55,535 bases of DNA from Cruorifilaria tuberocauda (Eukaryota > Nematoda > Chromadorea > Rhabditida > Onchocercidae): contig JABVXU010000364.1 of the NCBI GenBank assembly GCA_013365365.1, positions 1 to 55,535 of the forward strand. Reading direction: 5' to 3'. A program made the position numbers and the translations under genes. Position 1 is the stretch's first letter. Each line of letters starts with the position of its first letter. The notes under the pieces were generated by a model. The model ran no database searches. It was given only the letters and a program-made list of their open reading frames with translations, and was not told the DNA's origin. Below, one piece after another: positions 32,807-45,150 of the stretch.

Positions 32807-34156
32807 TATTAATTAGCAAATTATACCGGCGCTTGCAAATTTCTATAATTCATTACCTTTTTGAAAAGTTTTTCAATTAAATATCATAATTCGAAACGCT
32901 GCAATAAACTTCGTACGACAAAGGCACTCTTTAAATAACAAAATTAATATTCAGAAAAATCTACTCATTTGCCCAAAAAAAGACTCTCCAGATGAACCTA
33001 GCAAAGTTAAGGCTACAAATTAAGCCGGCAAACTCATATTAAAATGACTTACATATTAAAATCTCTAAATTTGTAAAATATTGTGATATCAATCTACTTA
33101 ATATCTTCTAGTGAGTAACTCTGACAGTACTTCTTTACTATTTAAAAACCTTTATGAGATCACATTTTCATACATTCACAATAACGCAAAGTATACATAA
33201 AATCCTATGAATACAAGTAAAACTATTTGCAATTATAACGGAATTTAATATGAATTCATTCATCTGCAAAATAAACAATATAATAATAAGATTGCATAAA
33301 AAGGTTAAAAAAAGGTAAGTAAAAAAAAAATAAAAATATAAAAAAAATAAACTTTTAAAGAGAAGCTTGAATTCTGAACTCAAAAAGAAACGTCGTTCAT
33401 TGATTACAGTAAAATACAACTTATAGTGGAAAAAACGATTTCTCGATTAATATACAAATGTCCATCTTAATTCAAGAATATCGAAGGCAACATATGTCTT
33501 GAGAAAATTCTTTTCGCCAAATTTACTATAAAACAATCAACCTAAGAAATCGAAATAGGAAATATATTTTCCAAAATAGCGATTATCTACGATCAATATA
33601 TATAAATATCACAGAACCTCATCATTAATGAATACTAAAACTAAAGCGTAGTACTGGTTTATTTAACTTGAAGCTTCCAACAAACAAAAACGGCAGGAGG
33701 ACACATCATATTGCAGGCAAAATTTGGATGATTTAATGATCAGTATTACAATGCCCAAAAAACAGCGTCACAGTATCTTAAGCATTTTCTTTCACAGAAA
33801 TTCAACTTTGTTGAATTATCAAAATCGACATAGTGAGGTTCTTAAGAACCAAATGATAAGGTTTTTCTTAACATCAGTAGAAGTCATCAGTAATAACAAA
33901 CTACTGGTCATTATGAACACGAATTTCTGAAATAGTTAAAGTAAAAAACATAGCAGTTAAAAAGACAGTTTGTTATAAGAACATTCAAATATTTAAGCAC
34001 TCATCATAATATGAAGAATCAGAAATGAATATGAAAGTATGAGATATGAGAAAATCATATAAAATATATGAAATATGAGGAAATCTAATATTCTCTTTTT
34101 ATTTCTTAGAAATATCTTGAACTTGGAAATTTGTATAAACACCTTCCCGATATCCA
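32807..34156. other. Intergenic region, no gene seen
   Basis: Between the TRMT1 start and the stop of the next minus-strand gene. Several frames of 60-85 codons on both strands are Phe/Leu/Ile- or Lys-rich, with no splice-site pairs or family motifs. No RNA gene was found. Confidence 0.55.
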
Positions 34157-37100
34157 CTATTTGGATTCATAACCGAACCATACTTTTTGTTCACAACTAC
34201 CGTGACATTTGTATGTCACTATCGGAATTGCTTCTCGAGACGAAAGTTCTAAAGTTTTCAGCTGCTCACCACAATCTGGACATCTAGAAACACAAATGCT
34301 ATAAGTGAAATAGAAATATCTATACTCCGCTTCAGTCTAAATTTTATGGGAATTATAAGACTTTTTTTCAGACCCGCTATTTAAACTTTAGAACATGCAT
34401 AAATAATAAAGAAAAATGAACCTTTGAAACAACTTCAACAAGTGCTCATCATCAACCATAAACGTTTTCCGATTAGTGCCCCTGATTATATTTCGTTTAC
34501 CGTTATCAGATAATGCTGTGACATGACAATGACTCGATGAATATGTCTTCGATATTCTGAAGCTGACAAAATAATAATTTCAAATCGCTCATTGCAGGTA
34601 ATGCAATATCTACAAGTAATGTTCAATAAAGATTAATACAAGATAAATATAAATCATACACATAGAAAATCCATTGTAATGAAAAGAGATGTACATAAAA
34701 TCCAATTCCTTTTGTTGATTTGAATTTTAAATTCCATTGCTAATTTCATTACATTTTGACTTAAGCACATTAGTATGGTTAAACAAAAAAACGATAATAA
34801 GAATTTCAAATATACTTCGTAGAAACCGTAGTAGTGCCGGATTCCGTTCCAGTTTCATTAGTTGGTGCTTGACCACTAAATCTTGTTTGGTTTAAATCAC
34901 CAAGATCTGCTGGTTCGCCTGAATCTATTGAAGCAATCGAGAATTTTTCAGTCATATTCTTAAAAAAAAATAATTAAGCACTAAAATAAAAATATAGGGA
35001 GCATAATAAATTATAAATAATACTTAAAACCCAGAAAAAGATTGTCAATTAGCTTTAGGTAAGTTGCTCGTTCAAAAGTTGCTTATAGAAACAATTATCA
35101 ATCAATCTGAGATGAAAACTCTATTTATGAACTTTTAAAGATCAAGTGTATTAATTAACATACAAATCATAGAAATAAAATGAAATAAAAACATATATTT
35201 ACCGATCCTGGAGTACCATCTACTGGGATCCGTGATTGTACAATGTGTACTCTTTCTTCCGATAGCAGTCCATCAGCGTCTGGCACCTCCGTAAGATCCG
35301 ATATAACTAAAAGGAAAGCTATTAACTTTGCCAGGAAAGAAATAACTGTATACATAATGAAGCAAATAAAAAATTTCAAAACGTACCAGATTTCGACTCA
35401 TCTGTTATAAAAGTACAGCCATCTTGATTTTGTGGTGAAGATGGCCGTTCATCGTCTATTGGTGTCTGAAAAAAAATAATTTCAGAAAAAATGAAAAGAA
35501 GTTCATAAAATATGTATGAATCTCTAGCATATCATTAAAATCGCTTTTTCAAATATTTTTCAAAATATGCTATCCCTTTGTGACTGAAAAATATTAAGAA
35601 ATGAAAAATGTATTGGTTCAGTATTTCATATTCTCTAAGAAAATGATTAAAATCTTTTGCAAAATTAAACGTATTTAAAATTATTTAATTTTCAGGAAAC
35701 TTGAAAGAAGAAATTTTTGATTATTAAAATCTACCTTCTTCTGAAAACATAATGTGTTATATGTAACCGTCACATTCAAACTGTCCGTTTTTGTCTAATC
35801 GGAAATTTACGGGATGTCCAGAATGAATAAAGTGAATAAATATAAAAATTATATGCCTGAGCATCAAATCGATCTGAGATAACTTGACTAGCACGAGAAT
35901 CTGGTCGTTTTAACTGCTTATTCAACTTTTTTCGTATTTTTTCTGAAATGAATTAATGATTTAACCTATCTGATTTTTTAATAATAAAATTGAAAAGTCA
36001 AACTGAAGAAAAAGTGAATTAAAATTTGTTCGAAAAGAAATGCAGCAAAATAAATTATTACTAACCTTCGTAACTCACTAATGTTTCTCCATATGGTTTT
36101 ACGCATAGCTTCTCAGTCTGAAATTATCTTATAATTATTTATATGCAAAATTAATCAAAAGATGGTAAAATTCAGAAAAAACACCAAATGAAACAAAAAG
36201 ATGATGCGTGTTTGAAAAAAATGAAACTTACATTTTCAGTTCGTGGTTTGCACTTCACTTTTTTCCATTGTGGAAACTGTCTAGCAAGTAGTGAAGCCCT
36301 CCTTGCCTCCTCCAGTAGAGCTCTTAACTCACCCTCAAAAGAATTTCAAGCTTCTCGATTTTTTTTTCGGTTTTATTTACCAAAAAAATTCAACAGTACA
36401 ATATGGAGAATCCATAATATGTTGGCTCAATGATTTTCTCAATTTATATTTTTGAAAATTAAAACAGAAACTCTGGCGTAGAACTTTTGTACGGATATAT
36501 CGCATTTTGAGTTACGCTGCTAAAAAAGGAATAGAATAAAACGGAATAAAATTTGAAGAATTCGACGAACTTAACTTGAAAAAGTAATATATTTTAAAAG
36601 AAAAAAAAATCATTTCACCTTTGACCAAGCTTCAAAAGGAGTCATCATCTCGTTGATCACTTCTTGACGATTTTCCCGATCCATCTGCATTGCTCTTAGC
36701 TGTGAAAGAGATATCGGTTTACATTCAGGATAATGCAGTGGAAATGGTTCACCAACGATATGGTCACGAATCATTTTGATGATCGGTGGCAGACGATAAT
36801 CTTGACCAACACGTCGTGACATGTGATCACACGTCGAGCAACGATAATAACTATAGTAATGACGTGTCGTTGATCGACGGTAAATACGGACGCAGGTACT
36901 CTGCGGCTCCTTGATTGCTATGTTGCTCAAATTTCCACGTAAATTTCGTATCACTTCGTAAAATTCCGGTCCAAACCTACATCATATAATTAATTTGTTT
37001 AGTTTACAACAGCAAAATACAAATTTCAAAGATTGCTCGATATCTTGACACTTGCTAAATATGAGTTTTGAAAATAAATTTTGAAAGACCATGCAACTTT

Positions 37101-38262
37101 TTGAAAAAATGTACTCGAAAGCAACAATCTCAATCCGCAAAATATTTACAATTTCAATACTAATAGAAGAGAAAAATTATGAAATTAAATAATTCCATTT
37201 CAACAGCAATATTTCGATAAATGATTAATCTGTTAACAATATTACTTATATTTCACGAATACATCATATACTTCAGCTCTCTGTAACAATACTGCTATTT
37301 TCTTATCACTATATAAAGTCTACGCAAATTTTTGCCGTAAAAGCAAGCAAGATTGGAAATATAAAAAGCATTTTTCCGTTTTAAATTCGTAAATTCGAAA
37401 ATTAACATGAAATAAAAACCAACTTTGAAGCAACTGAATATTTTTGAAAGTTATTCCTTCCATTTCCGCTGTTGTTTTTACGATCTTTTTGATTATTTGA
37501 TCGTGGCAAAAAGTATAAGATGCGATTCCGTACCGATGTTACCGTTACCTCATGTCCCAGAATAGCTGATATCTGATTGGTTGCTTCCATGAATGACAAT
37601 TCACCTTTGAGTAATTTTGTCATTGTATCGTTCACTTCAGGCCTTTTCCATTCCTCACTAAAATATTCACTGCGATCTCCTGGTTTAAAATACTTGAGGG
37701 AGAAACTTGAATAAAAAATTAATCATTTGACATAATCTATTTTATAGCGATTCTTTCAATTTGTTATTTAAATTTCTAATCAACTCTAAAATGCAATGGA
37801 AATGCAAAAAAAAGATCTAATACTCTTCATCTTCTGTAATATAAAAATAAGTATTTAAGGTTCTATAATTCTGGAATTTTTATTTCACAATTTTAATTCA
37901 AAAGGAAAAAAAAATTTCATTTCATACTTGAGTAGATTCATCTGTGCTTCATATTCATGCTCATCATCTTGCCATGTTGTTCGCGGTTCCCGGGAATCCT
38001 GAACATTTAACACTTCGCTATCCATTTGATTTGATACATCCTCTTCTGCTGACCTTGAACAAACTGTTTGACATTCAACAGCAGTAGCAGCAGCACTAGC
38101 ACACATTTGCTTTCCATCGTGCGCTGTCACAGATTTTATCTGTTGTTGCGTGCTATCTGCACACTCCTGCTGCACGCTACCAATTACCATTCGTTGTGTC
38201 GTTTGCGAAACTGCACGTTGCGTGGTATCTACTTGTGTTGGATGTGTATTTTCCACTTCCAT
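34157..38262 (-). CDS. Zinc-module protein A: shared C-terminal CxxCG/VWFG module, CCHC domain, 602 aa
   Basis: Family not recognised. Eleven exons join in frame: 38262-37928, 37705-37424, 36976-36619, 36333-36232, 36117-36066, 35942-35857, 35465-35387, 35306-35203, 34958-34816, 34562-34422, 34283-34157. Residues 1-110 are Gln/Thr/Ser/Ala-rich and acidic. Residues 120-175 contain a helical block (LSFMEATNQISAILGHEV) that could be helix-turn-helix. Residues 250-291 show YYRCSTC ... PLHYPEC, a CxxC-x31-HxxxC pattern resembling FLYWCH/GCM zinc fingers. A Lys/Arg-rich stretch and an acidic low-complexity linker follow. The end (about 540-602) has RKTFMVDDEHLLKLF, CPDCGEQLK and CEQKVWFG; the second cysteine pair is CxxxC (587, 591). 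The last two exons match the neighbouring gene in sequence and intron phase. The ATG is two bases after a TTTTCACAG acceptor. Exon 6 probably ends at a GC donor (CAG|GCATAT); an alternative GT donor lies upstream. A nucleic-acid-binding role is inference. Confidence 0.76.
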
Positions 38263-39108
38263 TCCTGTGAAAATTTCGAAAATTAGCACAAATTCTATAC
38301 AATAGCATGCAGATATCGAATAACTTCTAAAGTGGCAGAAATGATAAACGGATTGCAAGCTTTGAATGCATAAGATATTTAAGAAAGTTATATGGCTAAG
38401 CTGCGCGCTCCAATTATCGTAGAATCAAAAGTTACACAGATTAACGAAACCTCGAAGAGCAAGAAATATCTTTTGTAGTTTACATGAAATCTGAAAAATG
38501 GCTATGATTAGTCTCACCTGTAAGAACTATTCGCTACGGTATTTCATCCAAACCTTGCTTGCTTGCAACAGTCTTCAATTTCACTGCTATAGAAAAGTTT
38601 ATTCCTCGTTTTCTCCTCGCTTTCAAGTTACACTTTGCGAATTTTTATGAAAAATTCGTTCACGTGCAGGTTTAATTTGAACCAATCAAAAAGCGTTTGA
38701 AAAGGTAAACGAATAATTTTATTGACAGTGTACGTAGCTATACAAACAGTGACAGCATAAAATTTAAAAATCACAGTAGTATGAACGTTCAATCAATATG
38801 TGTTAAAATAAAGCATATAATAATACTAAATGGAAATGTTGCAAATCTCCTTCCATTTACTTCCTACCATTAAAAAAATGCTGAGAGTAGATATAAATCG
38901 AGAAATTATTTACATCCTTAATTCTTTTAAATTAAAACTGCTGAAAAAAATTTCCTTTGCACACTTTACCGTATGACTGCTTTTATTTTATAATTAGCTT
39001 TCAGAAATTAAGCCTAATTTTTTCCATTCCCTTATGCATCTCCAATTATTTCACGCAAGTAAGCGATACGCATTGAAATTTGATTTTATGAATCTCCATA
39101 ATAGCAAG
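38263..39108. other. Intergenic spacer between the paralogous zinc-module genes
   Basis: About 850 bp between the stop of protein B and the start of protein A on the minus strand, too long for a typical nematode operon spacer. The base nearest protein A ends in TTTTCACAG, a probable trans-splice acceptor. No coding exon seen. Confidence 0.6.
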
Positions 39109-42100
39109 CTAATCCATCTTTTGTCCAAACCATACAGTTTGCTCACATTTGCTACACTGATACGCAACTGCTGGAGTGGGTGAATCGGCATACAATGTCA
39201 CTTGCTTTAACTTTTCACCGCAGCCCGAACATCTGCAATCATCATTTTTTAAAAATTAAACACAAAAACAAAGAAAGAAGAATCCAATATGCTAGCACAT
39301 GAGATTTGATAAATTTTGCAATCGTTGCATATTTAAAAAAATAAACCTCTTAAAAAGCTGCAAAAGTTGTTCTGCTTCAACCATAAAATATTTTCTGTCT
39401 GTTTCAATGATACACTCTCGATCGTCTTCTACGTATCGTCGTTTAACAGGAGCATTTTCAACCAATTTTTCTTTACACACAGCAGCTTTTGCAGGATTTG
39501 ATCTAAAAAAGACTTGATTTAAATTTAAATTAAATCAAGACATTTTGTTATAAAAATATGACCAAAGAAAAAAGGACTGAAACACACAACAAATACTATT
39601 AGTACACATTTAGGCAACGGTGAAGAAAGTCCAGCTTTAATCTATTGGCATTTAGTTGCATAGAATTATAAAATATAGATGTTGTCTGAAGTCCTCATGT
39701 TAAACCAACAGCAATTCACCAATATAAATTCACCCCGTTATTTCGGAAGTAAGAATCGATTTAAAAGAAAGCCTAAAATTGCTGTTATTCAGAACTGATA
39801 AAATCTTGAGATATCTGTTGATACATTTTTAAATGCTTACTTATCAATAACTCAATATAGACGAAAGAATTTATAAATTGTTCACTAAAAAAGGCCATGC
39901 AAAAACCACTCCAAAAGAAACAATTAAAGTATGTTGTTACCTTTCAATGCCATCTTCCAAGCCATCTTCTGAAACCAATCTTTCTTCACCTGTTGTTGGT
40001 AATGCAATGTTTGCCATACTTTCATCAACAATAAAATCATCTTCGTAATATGCTTCATCCGGATTACCGTAACATTCATCATAATCTAATACCTGAAATA
40101 TTATTAAATTCAGCAAAATTCTTACGAGAAAGAAAACTTATAGTGAACTATAATAAGAATATTATTGCAGAGAAAAAGTAATGCTAATGAAGAAAATGAA
40201 CTACATTTGAAAAAAGCAGGCAGACTTAAAATAACCCAAAAAACTAAAAGCAAAGTATAGGAACGAAACGAAGACTGAAGAAGTGGAACTTCATATATTC
40301 GCATTTTGGTTAAAAAGCGAATATAATTAGAACTATCAACAACTATAATAGCTTATATAATCTCGGATCACGACGTCATAGGATAATCCTACACTTCATG
40401 CAGCATTCAAAAGACAGATCTGCTCAGAATTAGTATATGCAAAGCAAATCCTGACTGAGTAGAATCAAACAGCTTTAACAAATTCATGATGCTAATTGTT
40501 ATCCATAAATGAGCTTACCTGTTCCCTTTCCATCCATTCTGAAAGATGTGATCTATTGAAGGTTGGTTGGGTGGGCCTGACACGAAAGTAATGAGGTAAT
40601 AACATTTGTGTGTCTATCCTTCCTTCATTAGAACCTAAAATTAAAAAATTTCCAAAATTACTTATTTTTGCGTTCTTTGTTATCATATCAAGGAAATCAA
40701 GGAGTACTATAAATTCTATTTCATTAGTTACTTTCGTGAATTACTATAATTTTCAATTCCAACAAAAAAACAACTCTTATAGATCGTGCATCAATTCATT
40801 CCTCTACTTACTCAATTAAACGATTAAGCTATAGCTTTACGCTATTAATTACAGACAATCTTGGAATCTTTTTACCCAGTTCATCTGTGTCATTCTCAAT
40901 ATCGATGTCTTCATTTGTCATTTCATCGGTAATCAAAACGTCATTTGCAGGTCTATCATGCTGCAAAATTCACTCACATAACAAATGGTAAAGTTTTAAA
41001 CTTATGAATGAAAATTTCTTATCAAGCACTGATTCGCAATTCCCTGTTGATAGATCAATTTCTGCAATAAAAATTTTAGTCGCAAATTTAAGAGCTACGT
41101 TGCAAATAGGAAACTAACCTTCCACTGCTGCGGAAGTACATTAAGTTCGTTATCCGGTGAGAATGTAGCATATTCGCCCCCATTTGGATTTCGATTAAAT
41201 TTCCAAGTTCGACTATAGGGACGATCTAAAAAAATCCTATAATAGCTTGTGCTGTTAAACACAAAAATTGGTGAGTTCTAAAAATAAATCGCATAAAATT
41301 ATAAATTTATAATTATATACAATTCGTATTCGAGAATACAATTATAATAAGCAAAATCCAAACTTCTAATCTTGTTTTTCCCTGTGTTTAATCTGTGTTT
41401 AATCGTGTTATAAGAAACAGAAAAACGCTACGAAGAAAAACGAATCTTACCAGAAAGAGCATAATCATCTTCGCTTCCATCCCAGTTACCCTGAAAATTT
41501 GTGTGGATAATAGATCTCCAAAACTGAGATTAATTATGATATTAATATCAAAAAATATACTGTATGTGCAATCCATTAAAAAAATATCGTTTTTAATAAA
41601 TAAATAGTATAAATTCCACTTCCAGAAAAATTTCCTGGTGAACTATTACCAATAACCACTAAGCATGTAACTTACAGAAAACTCCAGAAAAAAATACAGG
41701 ATGAATAAAGTTGCAAAGTTTCAAAAAATCAGAATCATTACGTACTGCGTAAATATCCCCATATCGTCCACCCTTACGCCAAGGAACATTATTAGATGCA
41801 ACGTATCGCATACGTGTGATGCGACAACGTGGACACTGTTTGATGAATTGCTCAACATCACTTGTAATCGAGTTCCAGTAAAATTTTGTTGAAACCATTT
41901 TACGTGTAGCATTCAGGCCACCGTGATTTGATTCCAAATGAGCCTAAACTATCCAAAAACATTAGATACTACGTGCCAACAAATTCTCCTAGAACGAAAT
42001 TCAATACTGCTTTCTCAAACAATCATTCATTCATTTTTTAAATAATTGTCTTAAATTTTAATCCAGCATTTCATAATCATCCTTCTTATGAAAAAAGATT

Positions 42101-43661
42101 TTTCCATAATTTATAACAAAATAAAATCACATGCCTGAGTGAGGATTTTTTCAACCTCATTTTTTTTCACAACAAATTGTCCCACGGTCGATTGGTCTGG
42201 CTTGAATCCTAAATTCACAATAAAATTTGACTTAAAAAATGAACTATCCTACTTGTCACACTTTCTTCCGTAACCTACAGAAGGAAAGTAAGTCAACAAC
42301 CAACAATAAAAATTACGTTAACGACTAAATATTTTGTTCATTTTAGCCTTTACAGTTTAAAAAGTTGAACACAGTTTTCGGCGGACCTTTCAACTTTTTA
42401 ATATTATATTACACAAACGAAAAAACTCCCTTTGCCACTTTAATGCAATACAAATGTCCTTCAACGGAAAACAGATGAAATTTCTCAGAACATTCCGGAA
42501 TGAACAATAAAAATTGCATTAATAAACGTTAACTAGAAATTTCAGAATAAATTTTCTCTTTCTTTTGCTTTCTCTACCTAAACGAAAAATTCTACTAAAT
42601 GAAAAATGGATATCTGTTTACCAATATAAATCAGCTGATCAGTTCCTTCGATTAATTGAAATCTTTTAGCTTTCCTCTTGAAACAATCAATACGGTGTTT
42701 CAGATGGCCCTGAAGACGTTTAGGAATTTCTTTGTTACGATGATAACGCACTAACTCCTCATAAGCTTCATTAGTAAATCCACCATATACACATCTGTAA
42801 ATTGTTACATTTATCCAATGAAATTGATGCTACAATTTTTCTTGCTAACCAATCATTACCGCAGTAAAGATGTATGTGAGCTAATATGTAAGATTTCTAA
42901 TGCAGATATCTTTGGTGGACCACAGCATTTAATAATCAAATTTCTATGAAATACAATATTTAATACTTACTTATGAGTTCGTTTTGAATTTGTATTTAAG
43001 GCCGTCATATGGCAACTTTTTGCGTTAAAAAAAACTAAGTTTTGCATAAGATGCGTAGTGAATTCATTAATTGAAACTACTTAGTTGGAAGGATGGACAT
43101 AAATAATACATGCAATTCGCCTCTCAGGGTGATGAAAAGTAGCCAAATTGTTATATTTTTTCACATTTATTTGAAATCCCTTATTTGTACACTTTGTATT
43201 TACTATGGGTGCTTTTTAAAATAAATTAAATGAACACACTTAGATGTTAGTTAAATTGCAAATGCGAATTCAAATGTTTTAACATCAGAAAAGAACGTGT
43301 TACACTGCACTCTTTTTTTGCTACAGATTGCAACAGAAATTCGTCCTCCAAGAGATTTGCCAACATCAAAATCAATACTTCATGCCAATTTTTTACTTTG
43401 CTACGTATCTACACTTACCTATAAAAGTCTGTTTACTGTGCGCCAAAACACATAACAGACATAACAGTACTTATCAGCATATCAACATACGGCTTAACAG
43501 CCACAGTACAGAACTGCAGTACTACGCCACAATTTTGTTTAAAATGTTCTATAAAAATCAAACTTTTTCTCATCTGAATTTGAATCTGTCATCAGCGCCA
43601 CTTCCAAATCTTCTGTTTCTTTTTCAAACTTCGAGTTCATCCTGCTCCCATCATCACTCAT
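39109..43661 (-). CDS. Zinc-module protein B with Gypsy/Ginger-type integrase HHCC domain, 440 aa
   Basis: Eleven exons join in frame: 43661-43564, 42794-42622, 42208-42135, 41943-41746, 41490-41451, 41225-41119, 40960-40876, 40634-40519, 40092-39941, 39502-39347, 39232-39109. Residues 33-90 (YEELVRYHRNKEIP ... KRKAKRFQLIEG) and 91-160 look like the N-terminal part of Gypsy/Ginger integrases. H117 and H122 with C152 and C155 make a canonical Hx4H-x29-CxxC zinc finger with FYW before it. No DDE catalytic core follows; instead there is an acidic, disordered region. The C terminus (about 380-440) has RKYFMVEAEQLLQLF, CSGCGEKLK (C401, C404) and CSKCEQTVWFG (C426, C429), shared with the neighbouring gene. 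Exon 3 ends at a GC donor (CAG|GCATGT) forced by frame. The start is chosen because TATTCAG precedes the ATG by seven bases; exon 1 is less certain. It looks like a domesticated integrase fragment in a host protein; function unknown. Confidence 0.8.
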
Positions 43662-43717
43662 TATTCACTGAATATCTATAAACATGTAATACTTTACCGC
43701 GCCCATATAAACTACAA

Positions 43718-43739
43718 TTACGCAAGTCAACTTTACGTA
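43718..43739 (-). promoter_or_regulatory. Promoter-like motif shared with 25034-25065
   Basis: Plus-strand TTACGCAAGTCAACTTTACG plus TA. It lies 57-78 bp upstream of the predicted start codon of protein B (43661). It matches 25038-25061 with a one-base indel and few mismatches, in the same orientation relative to the gene. Confidence 0.45.
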
Positions 43740-44284
43740 TTTTTTAAATTTAATACTCATTTTATATGATAAATATTAGTTTCTTATCTCATTTTCCGTA
43801 TATAATGACGCATGGCGGAAATAATTTCCAGAAAATTTGATAATTAAGAAATTTTGGGAAATAGTATGTTAATAAAGCAGCCTACTTAGTTAACATCAGA
43901 GATGTTTTCATACTGTCAATTTATAGATGCTTTCAAATCGAAATATAATCAAAAACATCTATTTCAAGTAATAGCACAATCGTATCCATATGATCACATT
44001 GCAAATACTAGTTATAAGCAAGTTATAAATGCTTATCTGCAAGTACACTATATAGTAAACTTTGTAAGTAACCTTCGAATAATTTTCACATAGATAAAAT
44101 GCATAGTGAGAAAAATAATTTCTGCTCATATGCATTCTATAATCACAAAATCTTCAGATGATAATGGAATATAGTTATATATCTATGAATCTATAACACT
44201 TGAGAAATGATTACCTTCGTGGTATCTATGCGATTTTCCCATATATAGCACAATTCGATACATCTTTATCGTACGTAAACTTAC

Positions 44285-44525
44285 ACCATCTCTGGCGTGG
44301 TAACCACAATTGCTTAGCATAATTTTTCTTTCGAAACGTTTGACGTGCATGTAAACGTCTAGCATTCTTTGTTAAATCACGGAAAGGGAGAAGTTTTAAC
44401 GGGTTAAATCCCGTGATGGCATCATTAAATAAGGATTGTGGCCCGCGGGAAATCCGGTTGCATAGATACCACTCGTCAATTATCAATAGTTCTAAACGGC
44501 GCTTTGTCAGTTTACGTGATGCAAA
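44285..44525 (-). CDS. Unassigned coding-like exon, about 80 codons
   Basis: Open frame bounded by an acceptor-like TTTTGCGCAG (44530-44526) and a strong donor GTAAGTTT (44284 downwards). The peptide is basic and looks coding (RKLTKRRLELLIIDEWYLC ... FNPLKLLPFRDLTKNARR ... QLWLPRQRW). No start codon precedes it in frame and its end phase does not match exon 2 of protein B, so it is either part of another gene whose other exons were not found or a relic. No family recognised. Confidence 0.4.
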
Positions 44526-44946
44526 CTGCGCAAAACGTGAATATTAAGTTTAAAATGAAAGACTCTTCCATGTAGGTGAATTCGACAAGAAAATCGATCA
44601 TCCCATCACGTGCGAGTGGATAGCGAACTGAAAGGACTCATTGAAAATTTCTATCCCAATTATTTATTCTCGAAACATATTTATCATTATTTGTTGTTTT
44701 ATGGCTAATTTTCTTCCATTTAATTCTTCTTTCTTCATTCGATTCTCCTTTATAATTTACTACAAACATATGTTTATCATATGTTTATCAGTTTTTTTCC
44801 ATAGATTAATTGTTTTTTTACCTTTCGATTCACACTTTTATCTTACTTACCTGTCAATGTTTTTTGGTTTAGTATCTAGTTGCCTTTTTTCAACTAGATA
44901 TGTTAATTATTTCATCCTGTTCATTTCCTTTTATCCATCTTTCGTC

Positions 44947-45150
44947 TCATCAGTGAGCTTGAGTGATACTGCAGTATTTGAAAAAGGGAAGAAATCCCTT
45001 TTCCAGTAGTCTTTTTTCCTCACTATTGTTTTTTACTGCTTCGGTCCATTCTTTTGATTTTCCGGCCATTTTTTCCAATTTTTTTTCCACTGTTCCATTC
45101 TTCTCATCCATTACTGACGTTGATTTTAGCATTTTTTGGTTACTATTTTT
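44947..45150 (-). other. Lys/Glu-rich open frame, uncertain
   Basis: About 65 codons on the minus strand, with VEKKLEKMAGKSKEWTEAV suggesting a coiled coil. It may be an exon of the same locus as 44285-44525 or a chance frame in pyrimidine-rich DNA. No clear acceptor was seen. Confidence 0.2.

Noticed and set aside
40998..41070. Possible extra exon in protein B between exons 6 and 7
   Set aside because: The readable frame (IDLSTGNCESVLDKKF) is out of phase with exon 6, whereas joining exon 6 directly to 40960 is in phase.
41395..41912. Plus-strand and alternate-frame minus-strand frames across the HHCC exon
   Set aside because: The minus-strand frame with the Hx4H-x29-CxxC motif and in-phase splice sites explains the sequence.
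39109..43661. Protein B as an intact Gypsy retrotransposon
   Set aside because: No LTRs, reverse transcriptase or integrase core found nearby, and the domain is interrupted by host-type introns.
34157..43661. Proteins A and B as an operon
   Set aside because: The 850-bp spacer and separate promoter and trans-splice signals argue against the roughly 100-bp spacing usual for nematode operons.
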